This document shows, piece after piece, positions 9,745 through 19,807 of a stretch of DNA of 64,000 bases (the first letter of the stretch is position 1; each line of letters begins with the position of its first letter). The DNA comes from an uncultured Butyrivibrio sp. (GTDB taxonomy: Bacteria > Bacillota > Clostridia > Lachnospirales > Lachnospiraceae), in assembly GCA_947167765.1 (NCBI GenBank), contig CAMVJI010000003.1, positions 1 through 64,000 on the forward strand, given 5' to 3'. Both the position numbers and the translations under genes were made by a program. Below the pieces are notes generated by a model. The model worked only from the letters and a program-made list of their open reading frames with translations. It was not told the DNA's origin and made no database searches.

Positions 9745-10083
9745 TTAGTAGCACTTATGGCCGATGCACTTTCCAAACCAGTCACTTTCTGGATATGTGA
9801 AGATTTCGCCTGGATGTTTCACTTCCCAGACTTCCTTTCTGTACTTCTCCACAATGCTGTCCGGAGTGTAAGTCCATACCCAGTCCCAATAGTCCCTGTC
9901 TATTTCGTCGCGGATCTCCACGACTTCAGGCCACTGTGCCCTTCGCTCTGCCAGATACCTTATCAGTTCCTCATTCCCAGTTTTCCTGTAAGTATCTTTA
10001 AGGTATGCTCTCTGTTCAAGGGTCAGGTCGGACAAGCTCTCAAGGAGCTGCTCAAGCCATTCTGGATATTCTATACTTTTCAT
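9745..10083 (-). CDS. Uncharacterised 112-aa protein
   Basis: ORF in the same operon with an upstream RBS-like GAAAGGAG. Confidence 0.55.
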   Translation of the reverse strand: MKSIEYPEWLEQLLESLSDLTLEQRAYLKDTYRKTGNEELIRYLAERRAQWPEVVEIRDEIDRDYWDWVWTYTPDSIVEKYRKEVWEVKHPGEIFTYPESDWFGKCIGHKCY

Positions 10084-10179
10084 GTGAGTTCTCCTTTCGC
10101 ATTTTCTATAGTTTAATCCGTTGGGGATGGAGATGGAATAAACTGGTGGATTAGGGTGGGAGATTTGGAAGAAATAAAC

Positions 10180-10235
10180 AGAGCCATATGGATCAGACTG
10201 ATCACAATGAGTTATCTGGTCTATATGGCTCTATT
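10180..10235 (-). terminator. Long inverted repeat at the trailer end of array A (probable terminator)
   Basis: AGAGCCATATGGATCAGA ... TGGTCTATATGGCTCT. Confidence 0.6.
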
Positions 10236-10238
10236 TTT

Positions 10239-10423
10239 GTGCATTGCCCTAGTGGGCGTCAGTATTATTTCTACATAATATTCATAACAATTAAAGTAAG
10301 TTAAAGGAGGAGTGTCAATGCCCTAGTGGGCGTCAGTATCATTTCTACGGAAGAATGATGAAACTTGTAAAAGTAGCAACAAAAATGTGTCAATGCCCTA
10401 GTGGGCGTCAGTATCATTTCTAC
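10239..10423 (-). CRISPR. CRISPR array A: 3 repeats, 2 spacers; variant repeat GTGTCAATGCCCTAGTGGGCGTCAGTATCATTTCTAC
   Basis: Repeats 10239-10274 (degenerate), 10312-10348, 10387-10423; leader on the right, so transcribed on minus. Confidence 0.95.
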
Positions 10424-10571
10424 GGTAGTCTTCTAGAAGCCGCATGGATACTGAGTTTCAAACAGTGTTTTTTACATTAATTTCCAGAATATTCTGAAAA
10501 CAAGCTTTTTCAGGTGGATTTTTTGTCTTTTCCTCAAAACGCACCCAAATATTACAAAAATGTTACAATGG
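10424..10571 (-). promoter_or_regulatory. Leader of CRISPR array A
   Basis: Aligns with the flanks of arrays B, C and D; CAGAATATTCTG at 10485-10496. Confidence 0.85.
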
Positions 10572-10628
10572 TTCTTTTATCCTCATATATTAGCCACTAC
10601 ACAATACCCTTTCCCCTCTCTGAATAAC

Positions 10629-12863
10629 TTAGAAAGTGACCAATCTTGAAGCTTTCCACATTTTATCTCTACTAATTTCGTCGTCATCTTTTGCATTCAC
10701 AATTGCATTTCCCATAACCGTTAAGAAATCCTTTATGGAAGACACCGCCGTGCGTTTTTTCAAGTCTTCAATCTTTCTATTTAGCTTTTCATATTCCTTT
10801 CTAGCATCTTTCTTTTTTCCATGATCCATTAGACACACAATATGCTCAGCCCATATTCCAAGACCGATTACAGCAAGCTGCATGTAATCAGAGTATGTGT
10901 AACATACATCATGTGCTTTTTTATATAGATTTTCTGCAGCAGAATAATTTCCTTTAGCAAACATATAAGTAGCCTGTTTCCAATAATTCACTTCTAACGG
11001 ATGAAAATCTATATACTTGGAAGGTCTGATTACATAGTCCAAATCCGTAATAACTGTTTCTTCGACATTCGTTCCATGGCTTGTGTGATATTTCCTGTCC
11101 TGTAGATTATCTGTCTCCTGAATACCAGGATTAGTAACAAGGGCCTGCTGCATGAGATCCGCAATATCATCCTTTGCCAGAGCAGCTTCTGCCATAATCT
11201 TTATATAATACATGAGATAATACTTTCTGGCAGACTTTGCTTCTCCATCAATAACTCTTTTCAAGAAAGCGTCAAAATCACGCTTGGATAATTTGGAGTT
11301 ATCACTAAGTGAACCCATAGTTACAGTATCAAGCTCTGTCATAAGAAGCCATTTCGCAGCGGCTTCATAATTGCCATTTTGTAATTCAATAACACTTCTA
11401 TACTGTCTGTGTCTCTCTAATTCTCCCTCATGAGGTCCATACTGTTTTAGCGCAATGTCGGAATCTTTTACCAATGAAGCATACAAATCAGGATCTGTTC
11501 TTTGTAAAAACAGCTCCGCGTAAATCTTCATACACAACGCATCCCCATAGTACTCTGAGATCATATCTGGGAATCTATCTTTTAACGCATTGACTAGAGG
11601 AACATATTCAATTATTTCCCTAAAGGCAGTGCATGCATCTTCCATCATTGATGCGCCTTTACGGAAATCAAAAGAGTCTATAGCAAGAAGGGCTTCTTTT
11701 TCAATAAGCTGATAATAATACAGCAAGTTTTCAAAACTGGAAGGCAAAGCAGACTCAGCCTCAATACACCTAGCCATCTCTTCCGTTGCCCGATCTATAT
11801 CCCCCTCTCTAAGGTACATATCAGTAAGAAGCAATTCCATAGAAAACTTAAAAATCTCGCATGGAAGTTTACCTTCCTCAAAAACAGGTACTATCTGATC
11901 CAGAATTTTCTTTAGGAACTCTTCACTTCGCTCAAAATCATCCTCCATATAAACATAGGTAGTAAACTCCCTAGTGCATTGAGCCAACTGCACCTTAGAG
12001 CCTCTATAACCCATGTTAGACAATCTTGATACGATTTTATTTAGCTGTCTGGAGAACTCTTTATCTTTTGTGTTAAATACAGTTTCTACCATAGCACCAG
12101 CCACATTTCCTTGCGTCAGTGCCCTCTCTATGGAATTCTCCGTAGTATCCTCCTCAAAGGAATAAACATATGCATCTTTAAGTAATTCCTTAAACTCAGC
12201 TCTATTTGCATCAGTATACTTATCACTTCTAAGAGTCAACTCTGTATTACAGGCATAATCTGCAACTTTTAATCTATAATCTTTTCTACCAGAGTCTATG
12301 GTGATTGACATCTCTGTATCTTCATGTAGCAGAATATGGCCTTCCTTTTTCTTGGACTGAATATATCTGCCTAACATGTTCTTATACTCTGCATCAACAA
12401 TTTCCTTATCTTGTGGATTAGAGCAAGTCTTGTCCATGCGTCTGGCAATAAGAACCTGTAACTTAACGCTTTCCGAAGTAGCATTTAATTCTTGAAGAAG
12501 TTGTAAAAGTCCGGATGCCATAAGACGTAAATACAGTTCTCTGTTCCCAAAATCTCGTAATTCTTTATTCTGGAAAAGAACTATTTTTCCGCCATAGTCA
12601 TTATGAACAGCTCTCATACCCGGGAATATGTATTGCTCAACGGCTGAAGCTCCCATTCCCGCTGCATGGTATTCATCTCCTGTAGCATCTGGTATAACAA
12701 AGCTTGCTAAATCACTATGGTGGCACCTGTTGTGTTCCACAAGCCAGCCACCTATGAGCGAGGGATGAAATCCATCAGGAAACTCATTGTGATTAGAAGC
12801 ATTTTGCCTTTCATTTTCAAATGTTCCACTTTCATCCAGCCAGAGTTCGTATTCACGAGCCAT
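10629..12863 (-). CDS. DUF3800-like N-terminus plus long helical/TPR-like C-terminus; last gene of the type III-B operon
   Basis: MAREYELWLDESGTF start typical of DUF3800; repetitive helical C-terminal half. Confidence 0.6.
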   Translation of the reverse strand: MAREYELWLDESGTFENERQNASNHNEFPDGFHPSLIGGWLVEHNRCHHSDLASFVIPDATGDEYHAAGMGASAVEQYIFPGMRAVHNDYGGKIVLFQNKELRDFGNRELYLRLMASGLLQLLQELNATSESVKLQVLIARRMDKTCSNPQDKEIVDAEYKNMLGRYIQSKKKEGHILLHEDTEMSITIDSGRKDYRLKVADYACNTELTLRSDKYTDANRAEFKELLKDAYVYSFEEDTTENSIERALTQGNVAGAMVETVFNTKDKEFSRQLNKIVSRLSNMGYRGSKVQLAQCTREFTTYVYMEDDFERSEEFLKKILDQIVPVFEEGKLPCEIFKFSMELLLTDMYLREGDIDRATEEMARCIEAESALPSSFENLLYYYQLIEKEALLAIDSFDFRKGASMMEDACTAFREIIEYVPLVNALKDRFPDMISEYYGDALCMKIYAELFLQRTDPDLYASLVKDSDIALKQYGPHEGELERHRQYRSVIELQNGNYEAAAKWLLMTELDTVTMGSLSDNSKLSKRDFDAFLKRVIDGEAKSARKYYLMYYIKIMAEAALAKDDIADLMQQALVTNPGIQETDNLQDRKYHTSHGTNVEETVITDLDYVIRPSKYIDFHPLEVNYWKQATYMFAKGNYSAAENLYKKAHDVCYTYSDYMQLAVIGLGIWAEHIVCLMDHGKKKDARKEYEKLNRKIEDLKKRTAVSSIKDFLTVMGNAIVNAKDDDEISRDKMWKASRLVTF

Positions 12864-12905
12864 TGTTATTTCTCCAATCCAAGCATGTTTAGATGCGCTA
12901 AAGCC

Positions 12906-13667
12906 TTAAGATTTAACCTCAGATAGTAATCCATATCCAACGTGAGTTTTTGCGCCCACTCCGAAATCACATATTATTGTTCTGAACAGGTTCTTTTGCT
13001 CCTCAGAATTTATCAATGCATTCTTAGCTGGGATAAACCTAAACTCAAAAATCACTTCTGGATTAATCCTTATCATAGTGATTGGATTAGGCTCCTGAAG
13101 GGGTGAACCATTATGCGGAGTAATACTATCTGTCCCCAAATATCGCATCCCGCATCTTTTTGTTCCGCCAATAATATATGAGTCCAAAAACCTTGCTTGG
13201 TTCTTTAAAACGCTTTCTCCCATTCTACCAAACAACTGCGTTTCCAATTTCTTTACATCAATGTTGTCATCCTCCAGCACTTCTTTAATATACTCAGGAT
13301 AACTAAATGCATTTCTTAATAGACCTTTCAGTGAACTGCCTGGAAGATATGGTAGCCCAGTAACATAATCAAAGGTAAATCCTAGCTCCATTTCTCCTTT
13401 AGCCCCTGAAGAATGAGTGTTACCGGTACCTATTAGTGTACCTGGATACTCTGTTTTTAATTGTATAGTCTCAAAACTAGTACCATTCAGAGTTTTGACA
13501 CAAACATCGGCATTAAGAGCTTTTGAAACTGAATCATTCATAGCCTTAATCGCTTCTCTGTTAATCATAGCCATATCGCTATTATTCACAGCATCTTTCA
13601 AATATGAAACATTGAAAATATAGTTAGCGTTAGCTTTACAATAAGGCATTATATTTATTCCTTTCAT
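12906..13667 (-). CDS. cmr6: Type III-B CRISPR RAMP protein Cmr6
   Basis: GLPYLPGSSLKGLLRNAFSYPEYI and GVGAKTHVGYGLL. Confidence 0.9.
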   Translation of the reverse strand: MKGINIMPYCKANANYIFNVSYLKDAVNNSDMAMINREAIKAMNDSVSKALNADVCVKTLNGTSFETIQLKTEYPGTLIGTGNTHSSGAKGEMELGFTFDYVTGLPYLPGSSLKGLLRNAFSYPEYIKEVLEDDNIDVKKLETQLFGRMGESVLKNQARFLDSYIIGGTKRCGMRYLGTDSITPHNGSPLQEPNPITMIRINPEVIFEFRFIPAKNALINSEEQKNLFRTIICDFGVGAKTHVGYGLLSEVKS

Positions 13668-14044
13668 TTTTCTATCCTTTCAAACAAGTCACATGCCATT
13701 TTAAATGCTGCCGCTGCATTTAGTAATTCATCCTTTGAAAACTTAGCATCCTCAAAATACTTTACAATCTCCTGTGAAGAGCATTTATTTTTTTTAGGGT
13801 CGATTGTAATTCCACTTAACAATTCATAAATACAGGCAACCACAGTATCTTTATTAGTTTCCGAATTTGCGCTCCAAAATCCGCTTATTGCAGAACGATC
13901 CGTGCCCATTATTACAGCCGCACCAAATGAAGAAAATGCACTCCGATATTTCTTGTCAATCTTTCCTTCATGCGTCAGCAAACTCTTATTTAGTATTTCA
14001 TAAGCCTTATCAATTTTGTCTTCAACCCATTCTTTATCGTTCAT
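13664..14044 (-). CDS. cmr5: Type III-B CRISPR protein Cmr5
   Basis: Small helical protein between cmr4 and cmr6; YRSAFSSFGAAVIMGTDRSAISGFWSA. Confidence 0.85.
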   Translation of the reverse strand: MNDKEWVEDKIDKAYEILNKSLLTHEGKIDKKYRSAFSSFGAAVIMGTDRSAISGFWSANSETNKDTVVACIYELLSGITIDPKKNKCSSQEIVKYFEDAKFSKDELLNAAAAFKMACDLFERIEK

Positions 14045-14055
14045 ATCGCCACCTT

Positions 14056-14910
14056 TTATTGATACTCATTTAATAGGACTAATCCATCTCCAATAGTTGC
14101 ATCCCCTCCAAGCTGAACAAGATTTTTTCCACGTATCTGATTTACAAGTTCATCAAGAAGACCACCATTATCACTCATTATTGAAAACCAAAATATGCTC
14201 TCATGTGGAACAAACTCTTCATACCACAAATTTTTGCTTTCACTATTAACAAGCTTGTTTCTTGCCATAACTGGTAGATACTTGATTCTTTCAGTGAAGT
14301 CTTCTTCATCAAGTATAACCATCGGAATATTCAGCGGAATTCCGGCTTTAGTCAAGACATCCCGTATACCAACAGGTATTTCACCCGGTAAATCATTGTT
14401 TTTATTTAACGGGATACCTTCAACAGCTTTTACATCTCCATGAACATAGGAATTTGAAGCTTGTAACGCTTCAATAGATGTCTTTATTTCTGATGTTCTT
14501 CCCAACACTTCCATGAAAGAAGAAAACTGTTGCAAAGCAGTTTTCGTAGTAACCATCGCATAAGGGCATCCCCCATCAGATACTCTCATCGGAATAGCAA
14601 GAAGCTGAGCTGCTGTGAACTTTCCTTTACCTGGCACACTACGTGTTTTTACCTTATCATCTGACTTGCCTTGAGTTTCATCTTGTTTAATTGGCTCTGA
14701 TCCAAAAAATGGAACAAGTTCACTTATCAGCCTTTCATCCTCTAATGAGAAGTGTTCACGAAGCGCCCCTTTTATTCCAGAAGCAAACACCGTTGGATAT
14801 CCGGTTACAGGATCTCTCTGAACCTGTTTATCTACCACATTGTAGTTAGCATCACCACTTCCAGCATGAATGTTAGTCACACATTTCATAAAATATATTT
14901 TAGAATCCAT
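14056..14910 (-). CDS. cmr4: Type III-B CRISPR RAMP protein Cmr4
   Basis: NIHAGSGDANYNVVDKQVQRDPVTGYPTVFASGIKGALREHF. Confidence 0.95.
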   Translation of the reverse strand: MDSKIYFMKCVTNIHAGSGDANYNVVDKQVQRDPVTGYPTVFASGIKGALREHFSLEDERLISELVPFFGSEPIKQDETQGKSDDKVKTRSVPGKGKFTAAQLLAIPMRVSDGGCPYAMVTTKTALQQFSSFMEVLGRTSEIKTSIEALQASNSYVHGDVKAVEGIPLNKNNDLPGEIPVGIRDVLTKAGIPLNIPMVILDEEDFTERIKYLPVMARNKLVNSESKNLWYEEFVPHESIFWFSIMSDNGGLLDELVNQIRGKNLVQLGGDATIGDGLVLLNEYQ

Positions 14911-14913
14911 TAC

Positions 14914-16011
14914 TTATTCTCCTTTTACTGTCCAAATGTCATTAAAGCCCCATTGTGATAAAGCATCTGAATAACACTCTTTCAATCTATCTCCATTGTC
15001 GTTTACAAAGAAAACACTTCCTGCATTTACAAGATAATGTAGCGAACTCTTTTTTAACCTATCAAAATAATTGTCCTTTTTACTTGTGTCCGTGGTCATA
15101 TATCTGAAGTTCCTAAGTGATGTAATAGCATAAGCCACAGAATCTGAATAGTCGCTTTCAAAAAATACATCAGAAGCTGCATACAGCATCGAATACCCCA
15201 TGGGAATACGACCTTTCAAAGCGTTTTTCATCTCTTCATGAAATGAATCAGAATTTATATCCTTTTCTTCAAGTTTGACAGCTTTTACATAAAACGATGA
15301 TTTATCCTGTCCCATTTGGACAATGTCCGTTTTCTCAAAAGCATCCACCGATTCATCTACTTCTACTAGGCAGCAGAAACTCCAGTCATTCTGATCTCTC
15401 TTCAAAAATTTGTACTCTTTTTTAAAAAGAGCGTCATCTCCGCCATTTTTTAAAATCCCAGTTTTAACTACAGAATCAAAAATATGTGAGTCCTTAACAC
15501 AATCCCCCCCAGCATTCATCCAACCATTGAAAAGGCCTTTCTTTGAATCGTATTCTTTATCGTTTGGCAACACAAAGTAATGTCCTGCAAACTCACCTAC
15601 TTTTTCCATTTCCATGAATGCTATCTTTGAATCTTTATTAACCTTGGCATTTCGTGGGCATCTGTAATACTCATCTATTCCATCAAAGAGATGCAGCGGC
15701 CCTATCTTCTTTATCATTCCAAATGAATTATCTCCGTGTAAATCAAAGCTCTTTTCTCCAACAAGTCCATTATTCTCGTAAAATCCTTTTTCATCTGGTT
15801 TAGATTCTTTGTTGTTTTTTAGTACAAAATATCTGATAGTACCAATAATGGTTGACTGTGAAGGAAGAAGTCCGGAACGAATAAAGTATGAATTACTTTC
15901 AGCACTACTTTCTTCTGGTTTTGCATAATTATTGAATCCCATATTCTTTTCTTCGCCAAAGAAATAAGGTTCAATAGGAGTAAATATTACCCGATACGCT
16001 TTATTGCTCAA
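14914..16011 (-). CDS. cmr3: Type III-B CRISPR protein Cmr3
   Basis: RVIFTPIEPYFFGEEKNMGF...SGLLPSQSTIIGTIRYFVL; position in operon. Confidence 0.85.
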   Translation of the reverse strand: MSNKAYRVIFTPIEPYFFGEEKNMGFNNYAKPEESSAESNSYFIRSGLLPSQSTIIGTIRYFVLKNNKESKPDEKGFYENNGLVGEKSFDLHGDNSFGMIKKIGPLHLFDGIDEYYRCPRNAKVNKDSKIAFMEMEKVGEFAGHYFVLPNDKEYDSKKGLFNGWMNAGGDCVKDSHIFDSVVKTGILKNGGDDALFKKEYKFLKRDQNDWSFCCLVEVDESVDAFEKTDIVQMGQDKSSFYVKAVKLEEKDINSDSFHEEMKNALKGRIPMGYSMLYAASDVFFESDYSDSVAYAITSLRNFRYMTTDTSKKDNYFDRLKKSSLHYLVNAGSVFFVNDNGDRLKECYSDALSQWGFNDIWTVKGE

Positions 16012-17651
16012 CGTCCCTCATCTCCTTTCTCAACAAAGAATTTGCATACTCTTAAAACAGAAGTTATACCACTAACTACAAATGCTTCATCATCAGCAGC
16101 CACATTCTTTATTCGAATCATCTCTTTACTCTTATCGCTAGCTATAGCGTCTCCTAATTTACATAGCAACGCTGTGTCCCTTTTTTGAGAATCACTGTCA
16201 AAGAAATTATCCAGAACAGTTGCCCTTTTTTCGCGAATTACTTTTCCAGACCAAATTTTAGAAATGACTCGCTTTTGATTCTCTAAAGTAAAAATGGCAC
16301 TATTGGCAAGTTCAGAAATATCTATACCATGCCTCTCTCCATCTTTACTTTCACTCTTATTGATAAAACTACGTAATACATCCAGCATCTGTTTCATGGA
16401 ACTATCATCATCCGTTCCTTGCTTTAGCACCATTTCAACCTTTTGTCCGCTAGCTTTTCTAACATCTAGTGCAATGCTGTTATAAATTCTTTTTATTATC
16501 TCGCCCTCATCTTTATCCTTATTCTCATACTTGGCCACATCAAAAAGCAAACGCTTTGCATCTTCAACCGCTTCATATAGAGGATATCTAAAATAATTAA
16601 TACTGATTCCATAGGACAAAGATGGCCCCAAATCTTCATCAGAATCCTTGACTTGTTCTTTTAAAATATCTCTTTCTTCCTTAAATGTAGAATTAAATTT
16701 ATCAGTAATATCCTGACATAAATCAAAAACAGTCTTCTCCTTATTTCTCAGAGGTGCTAAGAAAAGAAGATCATCACCTCCAGCATAAATAGTTATCCCA
16801 CCATATTGATTAATTAACTTGGCACTTTCACTGGTATACTCCAAACAATGCCTAGAAAACTCCTTCTGTCTTTCTTCTGGCGATATACCTTCGAATTCAT
16901 TTCCCAACGTCTCTACAACCGTTCCCATATGATCACCATCCGCATAAACAACCGCAAAATAATTGGAAATCTTATAATCGGATATCGAACCATCACCTTG
17001 TGCTATACTTTCAATTTCTTTAATTGCACCAGATTTTTTAGTAAGTACTTTACTAATTCCAGCAAATCCTCCAGACATTTCTGTCGGATTAACTAGTGAG
17101 CATTCTTTGTATTTTTTTACACGTTCATTACTACTAAGAACAGATGAAATGAAACGTGCGTTACCAGATGGCCTTACCGATTCCATCAGTTCTAACACGT
17201 CCAGTTTAGACGACAAAGTTTTAAGAGCATTATTATCAGCGATTTCCGAAACGCCGATACACCTGATATATATGTACTTATTGATGTAATCAATCACATC
17301 TGCTTCGCTTTTATCAAGACATTTTGCAATTTCAATGGCCCTTAGTCTTTTTATCTCAAGAAAGGTATCTTCCAGTTTTTTTTCGAAGGCATCCTCTTCA
17401 TTTCCAAAATAGATGAAGATAATGCGATCATGATATCTTCCGATGCCATCATCTTTTCCTTTTGTCTCATCGCCATTTTCAAAGTAGGGAGAGATGATCG
17501 TTACTTTCTTACTATCTATATCAAGGATCTCCTTACACAAATCTCTGGTGATGCAGGAAAAGAAATAACTAGCCATCCACAATCCTGCCGGCTTAGTAAC
17601 ACTACTTATAGTTTCATGTATAGGACCTACTGTGATACCATAGTACCTCAT
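16008..17651 (-). CDS. cas10: Type III-B Cas10/Cmr2 with GGDD palm motif
   Basis: VVYADGDHMGTVVE and ITIYAGGDDLLFLAPL; no obvious N-terminal HD. Confidence 0.93.
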   Translation of the reverse strand: MRYYGITVGPIHETISSVTKPAGLWMASYFFSCITRDLCKEILDIDSKKVTIISPYFENGDETKGKDDGIGRYHDRIIFIYFGNEEDAFEKKLEDTFLEIKRLRAIEIAKCLDKSEADVIDYINKYIYIRCIGVSEIADNNALKTLSSKLDVLELMESVRPSGNARFISSVLSSNERVKKYKECSLVNPTEMSGGFAGISKVLTKKSGAIKEIESIAQGDGSISDYKISNYFAVVYADGDHMGTVVETLGNEFEGISPEERQKEFSRHCLEYTSESAKLINQYGGITIYAGGDDLLFLAPLRNKEKTVFDLCQDITDKFNSTFKEERDILKEQVKDSDEDLGPSLSYGISINYFRYPLYEAVEDAKRLLFDVAKYENKDKDEGEIIKRIYNSIALDVRKASGQKVEMVLKQGTDDDSSMKQMLDVLRSFINKSESKDGERHGIDISELANSAIFTLENQKRVISKIWSGKVIREKRATVLDNFFDSDSQKRDTALLCKLGDAIASDKSKEMIRIKNVAADDEAFVVSGITSVLRVCKFFVEKGDEGR

Positions 17652-19237
17652 GTCGGTTTATCCTCCTTATTTGATGCTTCTACTCTAACTATCTTGTAAT
17701 CTTTTTGTTTAATCCTACAAAAATCGGAGCTTTTTACTGTTTTAAATTTCTTTTTAATTGGGTCACGATTTTCAGAAGGATTATCATTATCATTAAAATC
17801 CTTCATGAATCCATCAAGGAATTTTTCCATTTCAAATGAGTCAGGAGTTTTTATTTTTTCGGTTTTTTCTAAGACATTTCCCTTATCTTTTCCCTTATCT
17901 TTAATCTTCTTTCCTTCCATAGTAAAAACACTTCCAAGAAGCTTATCATCAACCTTTCCTGGCAAAATAAAAATGTGATTTGGTAAGACCTTAAACACTA
18001 TCGGAGAGGGAACTCTTTGGATTTCCTCGTTATCCGCATGTATACAAATATTTCCCTCTTTGTACACCTGTCTATCATCCTTTTTAAAAGGTTTTCTAAA
18101 TGATATTGTATCTGGCACTCCTAAAAAAGCACGTACATATCGATACTTATCATTGTCATATCGTTCATCATTCAATACGTGATCTTCGCTTTCTTTATTC
18201 ACATCCTGAGAATTTTTAAAGAAAGTTCTTTTCATAAAAGCCTTATCGTTCCGCGGAACCTTTCCATTTTCTTTTTTTCCACCATCCTCAGAATAGTATT
18301 TCCCATCTGAAAAGAAATAACGATATATGTAGCCTTTAAAATAGTCTCCCTTAGAGTTATACCCGCCTTTCATCAACGAATATATTAGCCATATATCATT
18401 TAGCTGTTGCTCAACAATATTCTGCTTTGGGTTACATTCACGACTTTGAGCATTATATCTTCTGTCTATTTTGTAAATTGTTCCGCCTAAAGCATTGGCA
18501 ATTTCTTCAGGTGTAGGTTCCTCTAATTTCTTACCATCAACCTTAACCACATAGAAGCTACCGAGGCCTTTATCTGAACGAGTACCAAAATTATTAATCA
18601 AAAAGAAATTGGAAATGTGTTTCTTTACATTCGAAAGAAGTTCTGTGTTCATTGTAAAAACTGTTAACGTTATTTCTGATTCGTAAAGAATCCCCTCCTT
18701 AAATAGCTCCATTATGTTTTGACATTTGTCCCATCCAGAGCCAGAAGCCATATTCCCAAAATATGACTTAGGATTGCTAATGGTCCCTACATATTTAGAT
18801 GTATTGTTTGGATTTATATTGGATTCGATTTCACTGACAAGCTTATCGGCTTTCTTTTTATCGTTATCATTAAGTTTTCCGGGTTTTTCGGGGGTTCCTA
18901 TTAAAGCTTTAATGCCTTTTTTTCTATACGATGATATTTTAACTCTTGGGTTCTCACCAACTGAAATAGTCATCCTATAGTTAAGAGCATGAACTTTTTC
19001 GTCATCAGGTTTGATAAACCATCCCTTATGTTCCGCTTTAAAGTTCTTTAGTTTTTCATCATAATCTTCTTTATTCTCGAATTTGTTCCTGAGGATAAAT
19101 TCTTTGTTGAAGATGTATTTATCTAATCTCGGTTTCACGTCAGATGCTCTTAAACATGCTCCAAAATCATCGTATTGAAAATGAATCATAGGTGTTACCT
19201 GTTTAAGTGTAACCACACATTTGAATTTGCTATCCAT
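17648..19237 (-). CDS. cmr1: Type III-B CRISPR RAMP protein Cmr1
   Basis: LKQVTPMIHFQYDDFGACLRASDVKPRLDKYI; RAMP-like FGTRSDKGLGSFYV. Confidence 0.85.
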   Translation of the reverse strand: MDSKFKCVVTLKQVTPMIHFQYDDFGACLRASDVKPRLDKYIFNKEFILRNKFENKEDYDEKLKNFKAEHKGWFIKPDDEKVHALNYRMTISVGENPRVKISSYRKKGIKALIGTPEKPGKLNDNDKKKADKLVSEIESNINPNNTSKYVGTISNPKSYFGNMASGSGWDKCQNIMELFKEGILYESEITLTVFTMNTELLSNVKKHISNFFLINNFGTRSDKGLGSFYVVKVDGKKLEEPTPEEIANALGGTIYKIDRRYNAQSRECNPKQNIVEQQLNDIWLIYSLMKGGYNSKGDYFKGYIYRYFFSDGKYYSEDGGKKENGKVPRNDKAFMKRTFFKNSQDVNKESEDHVLNDERYDNDKYRYVRAFLGVPDTISFRKPFKKDDRQVYKEGNICIHADNEEIQRVPSPIVFKVLPNHIFILPGKVDDKLLGSVFTMEGKKIKDKGKDKGNVLEKTEKIKTPDSFEMEKFLDGFMKDFNDNDNPSENRDPIKKKFKTVKSSDFCRIKQKDYKIVRVEASNKEDKPT

Positions 19238-19300
19238 TAACTTCCTCCTGCTCTGGTAGAGAATTCTCTACTTTTTCAAGTTATCATTTCTACTTACATC

Positions 19301-19807
19301 TCACTCGAAGTATTCATTTGCAGCTTTCACCAGACCATACAGCCCATTAAAATCTCTCCTGTATGCCTTCCAGCTACTTGCAAAGCCAGGTATTATGCTG
19401 TCTATATAATCTACATCCCTAAAAAGCCAGTTGTAATAAAACTCTGTGGTAGAATTATTCTTTTTTCTCCACCAAATAAACATATCAACAATCATCATGC
19501 TTCTTTTGACTGCTTTTATCTTTTCTTCTAACTTATCTGGCTTCTCCAAAGATTTATTTGAGTTTTCTAATTTCTCAATTTGATTATTTAACTCTTTTAT
19601 TTCTCTCTCATGGTCTTCTTTCAATTTATTGATTTCATCAACTTTGTCAGTGAGAGCCTCAAGGATCATATTAAGATTTTCATCATAGTCCTCATCTTTG
19701 GAAATCTTTTTTATCAGATCAAAAGCCTTAGGCTCATTTTTTAATTCATTTTTCAAATCAGCGTAAGCTTTTAAATAGTTTTCAACAACATCTTTTGACA
19801 TCATCAT
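19301..19807 (-). CDS. Uncharacterised coiled-coil protein in the type III-B operon
   Basis: 168 aa, central coiled coil, overlaps the upstream gene by 4 nt. Confidence 0.6.
   Translation of the reverse strand: MMMSKDVVENYLKAYADLKNELKNEPKAFDLIKKISKDEDYDENLNMILEALTDKVDEINKLKEDHEREIKELNNQIEKLENSNKSLEKPDKLEEKIKAVKRSMMIVDMFIWWRKKNNSTTEFYYNWLFRDVDYIDSIIPGFASSWKAYRRDFNGLYGLVKAANEYFE

Noticed and set aside
16008-17651. HD nuclease domain in Cas10
   Set aside because: No convincing HD motif in the N-terminal region; only the GGDD palm is supported.
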